A DNA stretch of 6,867 nt from Actinomycetes bacterium (lineage in GTDB: Bacteria; Actinomycetota; Actinomycetes; Actinomycetales; Cellulomonadaceae). The position numbers and the translations under genes are program-made. The DNA is taken from contig JAEWQZ010000297.1 in assembly GCA_023460255.1 (NCBI GenBank), forward strand, positions 1-6,867, written 5' to 3'. Of the stretch, positions 1 to 6,274 are shown piece after piece. Each line of letters opens with the position of its first letter. Within the stretch, counting starts at the first letter, position 1. Below the pieces are notes generated by a model. It worked only from the letters and a program-made list of their open reading frames with translations, ran no database searches and was not told the origin of the DNA.

Positions 1-220
1 GGACAGGACCGGCCGGCACCTGGGGCGGCGCCTGCCGGGCAGCCTCCTGCGCGGCGACGCGCGCCGCTGCCTCTGCGGCCTCGCGCTCACGCAGCTCGCG
101 GCGGGACAGGACGGGTGCCGACGACGCGGGCTGGGCCGGGTGCTCACCGGTCACGAGGCGTCGTTCCTCCTCGCGGCGGCGGCGCCGCTCGCCCCACTCC
201 TGACGGCTCTGCTCAGACAT
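1..220 (-). CDS. Charged hypothetical protein, N-terminal part (runs off left edge)
   Basis: The 73 visible codons start with ATG and stay open to the window edge, so the C-terminus is missing. The start overlaps the nadD stop by 8 bases (ATGTCTGA), and a GAGG Shine-Dalgarno (226-229) lies 5 bases upstream, inside the nadD end. Both point to translational coupling. The protein begins MSEQSRQEWGERRRRREEER, a very basic/acidic stretch. A linker rich in Pro/Ser follows, then LSRRELREREAAEAAARVAA at residues 39-58, which looks like a charged amphipathic helix or coiled coil, then a Pro/Gln/Ala stretch. No enzyme motif is visible. From recall, actinobacteria often have such a poorly characterised protein between nadD and rsfS, sometimes with a membrane segment further on, but that part is not in this window. 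Function unknown; that it is a real gene is likely from its start context and codon bias. Confidence 0.72.
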   Translation of the reverse strand, partial: MSEQSRQEWGERRRRREEERRLVTGEHPAQPASSAPVLSRRELREREAAEAAARVAAQEAARQAPPQVPAGPV

Positions 221-815
221 CGGTACCTCGATACAGGCTGTGCTTGGCGATGTGCTGGACGACGCCGTCGGGCACGAGGTACCAGACGGGCTCCCCCGCG
301 CGTGCCCGCTCCCGGCAGTCCGTGGACGAGATGGCCAGGGCGGGCACCTCCAGCACGGTGACGGCCCCCTCGGGCAGGCCGTCGACGGAGAGCTGGTGGC
401 CGGGGCGTGTCACGGCGACGAAGTGCGCCATGCCCCACAAGCGGTCGACGTCCTTCCACGTGAGGATCTGGGCGAGGGCGTCGGCCCCGGTGATGAAGAA
501 CAGGTCGGCCTCGGGTCGCTCCGCGGCGAGGTCCGCCAGGGTGTCGACCGTGTAGGTCGGGCCCGGCCGGTCGATGTCCACGCGGGACACGGTGAACCGG
601 GGGTTCGACGCCGTGGCGATCACCGTCATGAGGTACCTGTGCTCCGCGGCGGTCACGCCGGGGTGCTGCTTGAAGGCCGGGCGGCCGGTCGGGACGAAGA
701 CCACTTCGTCGAGGTCGAGGGCGGCTGCGGCCTCGCTGGCGGCGACGAGGTGACCGTGGTGGATGGGGTCGAACGTGCCACCCATCACCCCGATCCTCGG
801 CCGACGGTCCGCCAT
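213..815 (-). CDS. nadD: Nicotinate-nucleotide adenylyltransferase NadD
   Basis: Transfers AMP from ATP to nicotinic acid mononucleotide, giving deamido-NAD, the penultimate step of NAD synthesis in the cytoplasm. The 200-residue length is normal. The nucleotidyltransferase signature GGTFDPIHHGH is at residues 12-22, with the paired histidines that bind ATP phosphates. GPTYTVDTL (85-93) and FFITGADAL (106-114) form the family's middle motifs, and ISSTDCRER (162-170) is the C-terminal ISSTxxR phosphate-binding motif. The C-terminal VPDGVVQHIAKHSLY is typical of the family. The ATG start is supported by GGAGGA (826-831) 10 bases upstream and begins just before the first beta strand. It follows a tiny membrane-protein gene by 58 bases and overlaps the next gene by 8, so it probably belongs to an operon with both. 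No key residue is missing. Function is secure by motif; exact substrate preference (NaMN over NMN) is inferred from the bacterial family. Confidence 0.97.
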   Translation of the reverse strand: MADRRPRIGVMGGTFDPIHHGHLVAASEAAAALDLDEVVFVPTGRPAFKQHPGVTAAEHRYLMTVIATASNPRFTVSRVDIDRPGPTYTVDTLADLAAERPEADLFFITGADALAQILTWKDVDRLWGMAHFVAVTRPGHQLSVDGLPEGAVTVLEVPALAISSTDCRERARAGEPVWYLVPDGVVQHIAKHSLYRGTDV

Positions 816-873
816 CCGCTCGCTGTCCTCCGTGTGTCCGTGGCGCCTCGCGCCAGCCTCGTCCGCCTCGCTC

Positions 874-1020
874 CTACCGGTTCTTCTGGCCCGCGCTCCG
901 GAACGCGTACGTGACGAGGAGCAGCGCGACCAGGACGCCGAACCCGATCAGCCCGACGGCGACGGGCGGCACTGCGAGGGTCGCAGCCTCGGTCTCGGCG
1001 GCGAGCAGGGCAGCGGGCAC
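874..1020 (-). CDS. 48-residue single-span membrane protein
   Basis: This small gene lies in the gap between proA and nadD. It starts with GTG, preceded by GGAGG (1026-1030) at a 5-base spacing, and ends in TAG. The product is about 48 residues: a short Ala/Glu-rich N-terminus (LLAAETEAATLAVPP), one hydrophobic helix (AVGLIGFGVLVALLLVTYAF, residues 21-40), and a basic tail RSAGQKNR. The positive tail predicts the C-terminus inside the cytoplasm. From recall, many actinobacteria encode a similar small protein at this place, with a PP-x-x-x-G-x-I-x-F helix followed by LLLVTYAFR-like residues; I know of no assigned function. The frame is supported by the ribosome site, the clean hydrophobic segment and the compact ending. 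Other start codons upstream in this frame give a non-hydrophobic, Pro/Arg-rich extension and are unlikely. It is probably co-transcribed with nadD 58 bases downstream. Confidence 0.78.
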   Translation of the reverse strand: MPAALLAAETEAATLAVPPVAVGLIGFGVLVALLLVTYAFRSAGQKNR

Positions 1021-1203
1021 GTCGACCTCCAGGATGCTCGGGGCGGCCGCCGCGCTGGGGAACGCGGCAGTGTCCAGTGTCGCACGGCAGGCCAGGGGCG
1101 CGGGACCGCGACGGACCGGGTCGGGAGGGGCGGACCGGCCGAAACCGGACGCGCGGCGCTCGGCCGAACGGGTGACCAGGCGTGCCCGGGGCGCGCTCGG
1201 GCC

Positions 1204-2511
1204 TCAGGCGCGGACGTGCCCCTCCCCGTTGACGATCCACGTGGACGTCGTCAGCTCGGCCAGACCCATCGGACCGCGCGCGTGCATCTTCTGGGTGGAG
1301 ATGCCGATCTCCGCGCCCAGCCCGAACTGCCCGCCGTCGGTGAACCGCGTCGACGCGTTGACCATGATCGCCGCCGAGTCCAGCGCAGCGACGAACCGCT
1401 CCGACGCCGCGAGGTCGGCCGTGACGATCGCCTCGGTGTGCCCGGAGCTCCACGTGCTGATGTGCTCCACCGCCGCCTCGAGGTCGTCCACCACACGCAC
1501 CGCGAGGTCCATGGACAGGTACTCCGTCGCCCAGTCCTCCTCGGTCGCGGGCACGACGTCGGCGCCCGCCGGCGCGAGCGCGGCCGACGCGGGGTCCGCG
1601 TGCAGGCGCACCCCGGCCGCAGCCAGGGCGGCGAGCACCGCGGGCAGCACCCGCGGGGCGGCGTCGGCGTGCACGAGGAGCGTCTCCGCCGCGTTGCACA
1701 CCCCGACCCGCTGCGTCTTGGAGTTCAGGACGATCTCCACCGCCATCCGCTCGTCCGCGGAGGCGTCGAGGTACACGTGGCAGTTGCCGACGCCCGTCTC
1801 GACCACCGGCACGGTGGACTCCCGGACGACCGTCTGGATGAGGTCGGCGCCGCCGCGGGGCACGAGCAGGTCCACCAGGCCGCGCGCGTGCATGAGGGCC
1901 ACGGCCCCGGCCCGGCCGTGCTCGTCGATGGACTGCACGGCGTCGGCGGGCAGCCCCACCGACTCGAGGGCGCGGGCGAGCACCGCCACGATGACCGCGT
2001 TCGACGACGCCGCTGCCGAGCCGCCGCGCAGGATCGCCGCGTTCCCGCTCTTCAGGGCCAGGCCCGCAGCGTCGACCGTCACGTTGGGCCGGGCCTCGTA
2101 GATCATCCCGACGACGCCCATGGGCACCCGCACCTGGCGCAGTCGCAGCCCGTTGGGCAGCGTCGACCCGCGGACGACCTCGCCGACGGGGTCGGGCAGC
2201 GCGGCGACCTCCCGCAGCGCGTCGGCGATCGCCCGCACCCGGTCCGGCGTGAGCGTCAGCCGGTCCAGCAGCCCCGGCTTCATGCCCTGCGCGCGTCCGC
2301 GCTCGAGGTCGAGCGCGTTGGCGGCCACGATCTCGTCGGCGGCGGCCACGAGCGCGTCGGCCATGGCGTGCAGTGCGGCGTCCTTCGTGGCACGCGTCGC
2401 CGTGCGCAGCGCACGGGAGGCGACCCGGGCGCGCCGGGCGACCGCGAGCACGGCCTCCTGCACGTCGTCGGCGGGAGCGGGGGTCCGGTCGACCGGGGCT
2501 GTCGTGGTCAT
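1204..2511 (-). CDS. proA: Gamma-glutamyl phosphate reductase ProA
   Basis: Reduces gamma-glutamyl phosphate with NADPH to glutamate-5-semialdehyde, the second step of proline synthesis. The 435 residues match the family (about 415-430), with a short extra N-terminus. Seen in order: YEARPNVTVDAAGLALKSGN from residue 138 followed by AAILRGGS, the dinucleotide-binding signature region of ProA; ETGVGNCHVYLD (238-249); SKTQRVGVCNAAETLLVH (264-281) holding the catalytic cysteine Cys272; STRFTDGGQFGLGAEIGIST (387-406) and QKMHARGPMGL (407-417) near the end. The open frame continues far upstream over proB, but the ATG at 2511 is the natural start: it lies 16 bases after the proB stop and gives a family-like N-terminus. 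Its ribosome site is weak (GCGGGG directly upstream), so translation may rely on coupling to proB. Product and pathway are secure; start is likely. Confidence 0.97.
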   Translation of the reverse strand: MTTTAPVDRTPAPADDVQEAVLAVARRARVASRALRTATRATKDAALHAMADALVAAADEIVAANALDLERGRAQGMKPGLLDRLTLTPDRVRAIADALREVAALPDPVGEVVRGSTLPNGLRLRQVRVPMGVVGMIYEARPNVTVDAAGLALKSGNAAILRGGSAAASSNAVIVAVLARALESVGLPADAVQSIDEHGRAGAVALMHARGLVDLLVPRGGADLIQTVVRESTVPVVETGVGNCHVYLDASADERMAVEIVLNSKTQRVGVCNAAETLLVHADAAPRVLPAVLAALAAAGVRLHADPASAALAPAGADVVPATEEDWATEYLSMDLAVRVVDDLEAAVEHISTWSSGHTEAIVTADLAASERFVAALDSAAIMVNASTRFTDGGQFGLGAEIGISTQKMHARGPMGLAELTTSTWIVNGEGHVRA

Positions 2512-2527
2512 CCCCGCAGGATAGGCA

Positions 2528-3667
2528 CTACGCGCGGGGCGCCACGAGCACGAGGTCGTCGCGGTGGACGACCTCGCGGTCGTACCCCGCGCCGAGCGCC
2601 TCCCGCAGCTCGCGCGTCGACCGGCCGAGCAGGTCCGGCAGCTCGCCCGAGGAGAAGGCCACCAGGCCCCGTCCGATGACGACGCCGTCGGGCCCCGCGA
2701 GCTCGATCGGCTCCCCCGCGTCGAAGTCGCCCTCGACCGCCGTGATGCCGGCGGGCAGCAACGAGGCCCGCCGCTCGACGACGGCCCGCACGGCACCCGC
2801 GTCGAGCACGACCCGGCCGTGCGGCGCGGCAGCGTGCTCGAGCCAGAGCAGCCGGGGCGGCCGTCGCTTGCCCGTCGCGTAGAACCACGTGCCGACCGGC
2901 TCCCCGGCCAGCGCCGCCCCGGCGAGGTCGGCGCGCGTGATGAGCACCGGGACACCCGAGCCGGTGGCGATGGCCACGGACTGGAGCTTGCTCACCATCC
3001 CGCCCGACCCGACCTTCGAGCCGGACCGGCCGACCTTGACCCCCGTCAGCTCCGAAGGGTCGCGCACCTCGTCGATGCGCGTGGCGCCGGGGCTCGTCGG
3101 CGGCCGGTCGTACAGGCCGTCGACGTCGCTGAGCAGGACGAGGGCGTCGGCCCGGACGAGGTGGGAGACGAGGGCGGCGAGCCGGTCGTTCTCGCCGAAC
3201 CGGATCTCCGAGGTGGCCACCGTGTCGTTCTCGTTGACCACCGGCACGACGCCGAGCGCGAGCAGCCGCTGCAGGCAGCGCAGCGCGTTGCGGTAGTGCG
3301 CGCGGCGGACGGTGTCCTCCGCGGTGAGCAGCACCTGGCCGACCCGCAGGCCGTGCGTCGCGAACGCCTCCGTGTAGCGCGCGATGAGCAGGCCCTGCCC
3401 GACGGAGGCGGTCGCCTGCGCCGTCGCCAGGTCACCGGGGCGCCCGGTCAGGCCGAGCGGGCCGAGGCCCGACGCGATGGCTCCGGAGGTGACGAGGACG
3501 ACGTCGCCGCCCTCGGCCCGGCGCGCGGCCAGCACGTCCACCAGCGCGCGCAGCGCCGCGACGTCCAGGCGGCCGTCCGCACCGGTCAGGGACGACGAGC
3601 CGACCTTGACCACCACGCGGCGTGCGGTGGCCAGGTGGCGGCGGTCCAGCTGGCGTACGGGGCTCAC
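2528..3667 (-). CDS. proB: Glutamate 5-kinase ProB
   Basis: Phosphorylates glutamate with ATP to gamma-glutamyl phosphate, the committed and normally proline-inhibited step of proline synthesis; it hands this unstable product to ProA. The 379-residue protein has an amino acid kinase domain (about 15-265) and a C-terminal PUA domain (about 285-368). Visible motifs: VVVKVGSSSLT (18-28, phosphate loop), VTSGAIASG (59-67), NENDTV (145-150) and FGENDRLAALV (157-167) for glutamate binding, LLSDVDGLYD (178-187), and VGSGGMVSK (219-227) for ATP binding. The start is GTG; it lacks a clear Shine-Dalgarno. Instead GACAAT, which could be a -10 element, sits 8 bases upstream, so the message could be leaderless from an internal promoter. 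An ATG 10 bases upstream is in another frame. It follows obgE by 70 bases and precedes proA by 16, forming a proBA unit. Confidence 0.97.
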   Translation of the reverse strand: MSPVRQLDRRHLATARRVVVKVGSSSLTGADGRLDVAALRALVDVLAARRAEGGDVVLVTSGAIASGLGPLGLTGRPGDLATAQATASVGQGLLIARYTEAFATHGLRVGQVLLTAEDTVRRAHYRNALRCLQRLLALGVVPVVNENDTVATSEIRFGENDRLAALVSHLVRADALVLLSDVDGLYDRPPTSPGATRIDEVRDPSELTGVKVGRSGSKVGSGGMVSKLQSVAIATGSGVPVLITRADLAGAALAGEPVGTWFYATGKRRPPRLLWLEHAAAPHGRVVLDAGAVRAVVERRASLLPAGITAVEGDFDAGEPIELAGPDGVVIGRGLVAFSSGELPDLLGRSTRELREALGAGYDREVVHRDDLVLVAPRA

Positions 3668-3723
3668 GGGGAGCCATTGTCGCGCCCGGCACGGTCGCGG
3701 GGCGGGACGTGTCGCCCTGTGGG

Positions 3724-3737
3724 CGCGCCCGGGCGCG
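3724..3737 (-). repeat. Perfect 14-base palindrome after obgE stop
   Basis: CGCGCCCGGGCGCG directly abuts the obgE stop codon on its downstream side. In RNA it can fold as a 5-bp all-GC stem with a CCGG loop. There is no following U run, so a classical intrinsic terminator is not supported; it could still slow polymerase or protect the obgE 3' end. In a genome this G+C-rich, short GC palindromes also arise by chance. Confidence 0.4.
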
Positions 3738-5255
3738 TCAGTCGTCCGCCGGGTCCGTCCAGCGGCCCACCTCGCGCTCGGTCCAGAGCTCGGCGCGCGC
3801 CTCGGCCTTGGCGTCCATCCGCTCCTGGTGCTCCCGACGCCGCTCCGCGCGGCTCGCGCGGCCGCCCTCGGCCAGCCGGGGGTCCGACCCTCGGGAGCCC
3901 AGCAGCTCGGGCCCCGTCATGAGCGTCGGCTCCCAGTCGAAGACGACGGCGTCGTCGCCCTCGCCGATGACCACCGTGGCGCCGGGCGTGGCGCCCGCCG
4001 TGAACAGCGCCTCCTCGACGCCCAGCCGAGCCAGCCGGTCCGCGAGGTACCCCACGGCCTCGTCGTTGGCGAAGTCGGTCTGGCGGACCCAGCGCTCGGG
4101 CTTGCCCCCGCGCACCTGGAACCACTCACCGCTGCCGTCGGTGCGCCGGGTGACGGTGAACGGGGTCTCGTCCACGGCCCGGGGCCGCAGCACGACGCGC
4201 TCGGGCGCCGGCGGGGGCGCGGCGGCCCGGGCCCGCGCGACGAGCGCCGCGAGGGCGAAGGCGAGCGGGCGCAGGCCCTCGTGGCTCGCTGCGGAGACCT
4301 CGAGCACCGTCATTCCCCGGGCCTCGAGCTCGGGCCGGACGAGCTCGGCGAGCTCGCGCGCCTCCGGGACGTCGACCTTGTTGAGCACCACCAGGCTGGG
4401 ACGCTCGGTGAGCGGCACCTGCCCGCCGGCGATCTCGAGGTCCCCGGCGTACGCGGCGAGCTCGGCCTGGATGACGTCGAGATCGGTGATCGGGTCCCGG
4501 CCGGGCTCGAGCGTCGCGCAGTCCAGCACGTGCACGAGCACCGCGCAGCGTTCGACGTGGCGCAGGAACTCCAGCCCGAGCCCCTTGCCCTCGCTCGCGC
4601 CCGGGATGAGCCCAGGCACGTCGGCCACCGTGAACCGGGCGTCGCCGGCCTGCACGACGCCGAGGTTGGGCACCAGCGTCGTGAACGGGTAGTCGGCGAT
4701 CTTCGGCCGGGCCGCCGACATCGCGGCGACGAGGCTGGACTTGCCCGCGCTCGGGAAGCCGACGAGGGCGACGTCGGCGATCGTCTTCAGCTCCAGCACG
4801 ACGTCGCGCTGCTCCCCCGGCTCGCCCAGGAGCGCGAACCCCGGAGCCTTGCGCCGCGGGGACGCCAGCGCGGCGTTGCCGAGGCCGCCGTGCCCGCCGG
4901 CCGCGACGACGAGGCGCGTCCCGGCGCCGACGAGGTCGGCGAGGACCTCGCCGTCGGGCGTCTTGACCACGGTGCCGTCGGGCACGCGGAGCACGACGTC
5001 GGCGCCGTTGGCCCCGTCGCGGTCGTCGCCCATCCCGCCGGTGCCCGACGCCGCCCGCCGGTGGGGCGAGTGGTGGTACTCGAGGAGCGTGGTGACCTGC
5101 GGGTCCACCTCGAGCACGACGTCACCCCCGCGGCCGCCGTTGCCGCCGTCGGGCCCGGCGAGGGGCTTGAACTTCTCGCGCCGGATGGACGCGCAGCCGT
5201 GGCCGCCGTCACCACCGGAGGCGTGCAGGACCACGCGATCGACGAACGTCGTCAC
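3738..5255 (-). CDS. obgE: Obg-family GTPase (ObgE/CgtA)
   Basis: Conserved GTPase that binds the large ribosomal subunit and acts in its assembly and in stress and cell-cycle control. The 505 residues comprise: the glycine-rich Obg fold (about 1-158, with GGDGGHGCASIRREKFKPLA from residue 14 and GPDGGNGGRGGDV at 34-46); the G domain (about 160-345) with G1 GFPSAGKSS (166-174), the switch I threonines Thr192-Thr193, G3 DVPG (212-215), G4 NKVD (292-295) and G5 SAA (321-323); then an OCT domain (about 355-441) ending VVFDWEP. Residues 443-505 form an extra charged, likely disordered tail, as expected in actinobacterial Obg. The GTG start has GGAGG (5265-5269) 9 bases upstream and gives the family N-terminus MTTFVDRVVLHASGG. 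It lies downstream of rplU-rpmA, the classic order, but behind a strong palindrome, so its expression may be tuned down from the ribosomal genes. Confidence 0.97.
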   Translation of the reverse strand: MTTFVDRVVLHASGGDGGHGCASIRREKFKPLAGPDGGNGGRGGDVVLEVDPQVTTLLEYHHSPHRRAASGTGGMGDDRDGANGADVVLRVPDGTVVKTPDGEVLADLVGAGTRLVVAAGGHGGLGNAALASPRRKAPGFALLGEPGEQRDVVLELKTIADVALVGFPSAGKSSLVAAMSAARPKIADYPFTTLVPNLGVVQAGDARFTVADVPGLIPGASEGKGLGLEFLRHVERCAVLVHVLDCATLEPGRDPITDLDVIQAELAAYAGDLEIAGGQVPLTERPSLVVLNKVDVPEARELAELVRPELEARGMTVLEVSAASHEGLRPLAFALAALVARARAAAPPPAPERVVLRPRAVDETPFTVTRRTDGSGEWFQVRGGKPERWVRQTDFANDEAVGYLADRLARLGVEEALFTAGATPGATVVIGEGDDAVVFDWEPTLMTGPELLGSRGSDPRLAEGGRASRAERRREHQERMDAKAEARAELWTEREVGRWTDPADD

Positions 5256-5317
5256 CGCTCACCACCTCCGCTCGGCGATCGGTCGGCGGCCGGGAGGACC
5301 CGGCCCGGACAGCACGA

Positions 5318-5343
5318 AAGGGCGCACCGCGCGGTGCGCCCTT
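5318..5343 (-). terminator. 26-base perfect palindrome between rpmA and obgE, likely (partial) terminator
   Basis: Perfect inverted repeat with arms AAGGGCGCACC and GGTGCGCCCTT around a GCGC centre, starting 15 bases past the rpmA stop. On the minus strand the 3' arm continues into CCCTTTCG, a short U stretch, giving an 11-bp stem with 4-base loop and a weak U tract. This fits an intrinsic terminator or attenuator that reduces read-through from the abundant rplU-rpmA message into obgE. Because the element is symmetric, it could also be a protein-binding site. Termination efficiency cannot be judged from sequence alone. Confidence 0.72.
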
Positions 5344-5358
5344 CCGTCCGGACAGCAG

Positions 5359-5616
5359 TCAGGCCTCGACCGTCTCCACGTCGACGACCTTGCGCCCGCG
5401 CCGGGTGCCGAACTTCACGGCCCCGTCGGTGAGCGCGAAGAGCGTGTCGTCGCCGCCGCGACCGACGTTGACGCCCGGGTGGAAGTGCGTGCCGCGCTGG
5501 CGCACGATGATCTCACCGGCGTTGACGACCTGACCGCCGAAGCGCTTGACGCCGAGGCGCTGCGCGTTGGAGTCGCGGCCGTTCCGCGAGGAGCTGGCGC
5601 CCTTCTTGTGTGCCAT
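5359..5616 (-). CDS. rpmA: 50S ribosomal protein L27
   Basis: Ribosomal protein bL27, whose N-terminal arm reaches the peptidyl transferase centre of the large subunit and helps place tRNA. The 85-residue length is typical. The N-terminus MAHKKGASSSRNGRDSNAQR is the family signature with no extra leader peptide, so no N-terminal processing of the Firmicute type is expected. GVKRFGGQVVNAGEIIVRQR (22-41) and GTHFHPGVNVGRGGDDTLFA (42-61) are the conserved L27 core. AAGGA (5624-5628) lies 7 bases upstream of the ATG. It is 44 bases downstream of rplU and shares its promoter; the 26-base palindrome follows its stop. Confidence 0.98.
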   Translation of the reverse strand: MAHKKGASSSRNGRDSNAQRLGVKRFGGQVVNAGEIIVRQRGTHFHPGVNVGRGGDDTLFALTDGAVKFGTRRGRKVVDVETVEA

Positions 5617-5660
5617 GGGAGTGTCCTTCGTTCGTTCCGTAGGAGCCGAGGGGCGCCGGC

Positions 5661-5981
5661 TCAGGCGATGCTGGTGACCTTCAGCCGCGTCAGCCGCTGA
5701 CGGTGACCCTGGCGCTTCTTGTAGCCGGTCTTGTTCTTGAACTTCTGGATGACGATCTTGGGGCCCTTCTCGTCCCGCACGATCTCGGCGGTGACGGTGA
5801 CCTTCGCGAGGGCCGAGGCGTCGGTGGTCACCGTGTCGCCGTCGACGAGCAGAAGGGCGGGCAGCTGCACGGTGGAGCCCGCGTCACCGGAGAGCCGGTC
5901 CACGACGACGACGTCGCCGACGGACACCTTCTCCTGACGGCCACCGGCCTTGACGATCGCGTACACCACGTTGCTGCTCAT
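5661..5981 (-). CDS. rplU: 50S ribosomal protein L21
   Basis: Ribosomal protein bL21, which binds 23S rRNA in the large subunit. The 106-residue product has the N-terminal VVYAIVKAGGRQEKVSVGDV (residues 5-24), and its C-terminal half ends with the family signature KFKNKTGYKKRQGHRQRLTR (80-99), rich in RNA-contacting basic residues. The ATG at 5981 is preceded only by a weak purine-rich site (GAGCAGAG). A GTG four codons in would give the shorter N-terminus VYAIVKAGG seen in many homologues, so the exact start is slightly uncertain. It is the first gene of the rplU-rpmA unit and has its own promoter and a structured leader of about 100 bases upstream. Confidence 0.97.
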   Translation of the reverse strand: MSSNVVYAIVKAGGRQEKVSVGDVVVVDRLSGDAGSTVQLPALLLVDGDTVTTDASALAKVTVTAEIVRDEKGPKIVIQKFKNKTGYKKRQGHRQRLTRLKVTSIA

Positions 5982-6082
5982 CTCTGCTCGTCACCACTGG
6001 TCTGTCGGGCGCCCGCGCACGCGCCTGTCGGAGGTCTCGACAAGGGGGGTCGGGCAGCGCCGGACCGGCGCGAGGCGCGCCG
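5982..6082 (-). promoter_or_regulatory. Structured 5' leader of rplU with competing hairpins
   Basis: Predicted untranslated leader of about 100 bases between the inferred transcription start (near 6083) and the rplU ATG. The first bases form CGGCGCG-CCT-CGCGCCG (6066-6082), a 7-bp stem. Its 3' arm overlaps the next inverted repeat, GCGCCGG-T-CCGGCGC (6057-6071), so the two hairpins exclude each other. A third stem GGCGC/GCGCC with an 8-base loop spans 6008-6025. CTGTCGG (plus-strand reading) occurs at 6002-6008 and 6025-6031, around this stem. L21 leaders that regulate the operon are known in Firmicutes; whether this is an autoregulatory leader is inference. GC-rich sequence makes some of these pairings expected by chance. 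Confidence 0.42.
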
Positions 6083-6089
6083 ACGTTCC

Positions 6090-6118
6090 AGGGTACGGAG
6101 TGCGAGCGGCCCGGTCAA
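6090..6118 (-). promoter_or_regulatory. Sigma-70-type promoter of rplU-rpmA
   Basis: Minus-strand TTGACC (6113-6118) and TACCCT (6090-6095) are separated by exactly 17 bases, an optimal spacing for the housekeeping sigma factor. The -35 matches TTGACA in five of six positions, and the -10 has the key TA....T pattern. Transcription would start near 6083 and run into rplU about 100 bases on. This is the best promoter match I could find in the window. Confidence 0.78.
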
Positions 6119-6154
6119 ACCTCGCAGCGACCCACCTGGTGCCACCCGGAGCGC

Positions 6155-6188
6155 CCGCCCGGGCGGTTCGATGATCACCCGGGTGGTC
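6155..6188. other. Two CCCGGG-centred dyads in divergent intergenic region
   Basis: CCGCCCGGGCGG (6155-6166, perfect) and GATCACCCGGGTGGTC (6173-6188, symmetric but for one T-G pair) have centres 20 bases apart, about two helical turns. They lie between the rplU promoter and the plus-strand gene, a sensible place for an operator of a dimeric regulator. No regulator is identified, and GC palindromes are common at this base composition. Confidence 0.28.
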
Positions 6189-6274
6189 CGCTCACACCGT
6201 CCCGACCGCGGGCGATGACACCGGTGACGGCAGCCCGCCGTCGACCTCCGGTCCCCGTCGCCCAGGAGCCCGCC

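Noticed and set aside
1076..1104. Possible minus-strand promoter (GACACT at 1076-1081) for the small membrane protein and nadD
   Set aside because: No -35 match at 16-18 bases upstream; too weak to list as a feature.
785..1699. Minus-strand open frame of 304 codons spanning the proA end and the gap to nadD
   Set aside because: Arg-rich translation overlapping proA in another frame; the gap is better explained by the 48-residue membrane protein.
763..2679. Very long plus-strand open frame (638 codons) opposite proA and nadD
   Set aside because: Arg/Gly/His-rich, low-complexity translation antisense to clearly conserved enzymes; long spurious frames are normal at this G+C content.
2512..2955. 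N-terminal extension of the proA frame into proB
   Set aside because: It overlaps proB and encodes Ser/Arg-rich sequence unlike ProA; the ATG at 2511 gives the family N-terminus.
3432..3692. Minus-strand frame starting MPGATMAPREPR just upstream of proB
   Set aside because: It overlaps proB out of frame with an Arg/Pro/Gly-rich translation; its ATG (3675-3677) is only 10 bases from the true GTG start.
3384..5432. Plus-strand open frame of 682 codons opposite obgE and proB
   Set aside because: It overlaps conserved genes in antisense and has no recognisable motifs or ribosome site; a shadow frame.
6215..6274. Upstream ATG for the plus-strand hypothetical gene
   Set aside because: The 20 extra residues are Arg/Pro-rich with no ribosome site, whereas the ATG at 6275 has AGGAG at ideal spacing.
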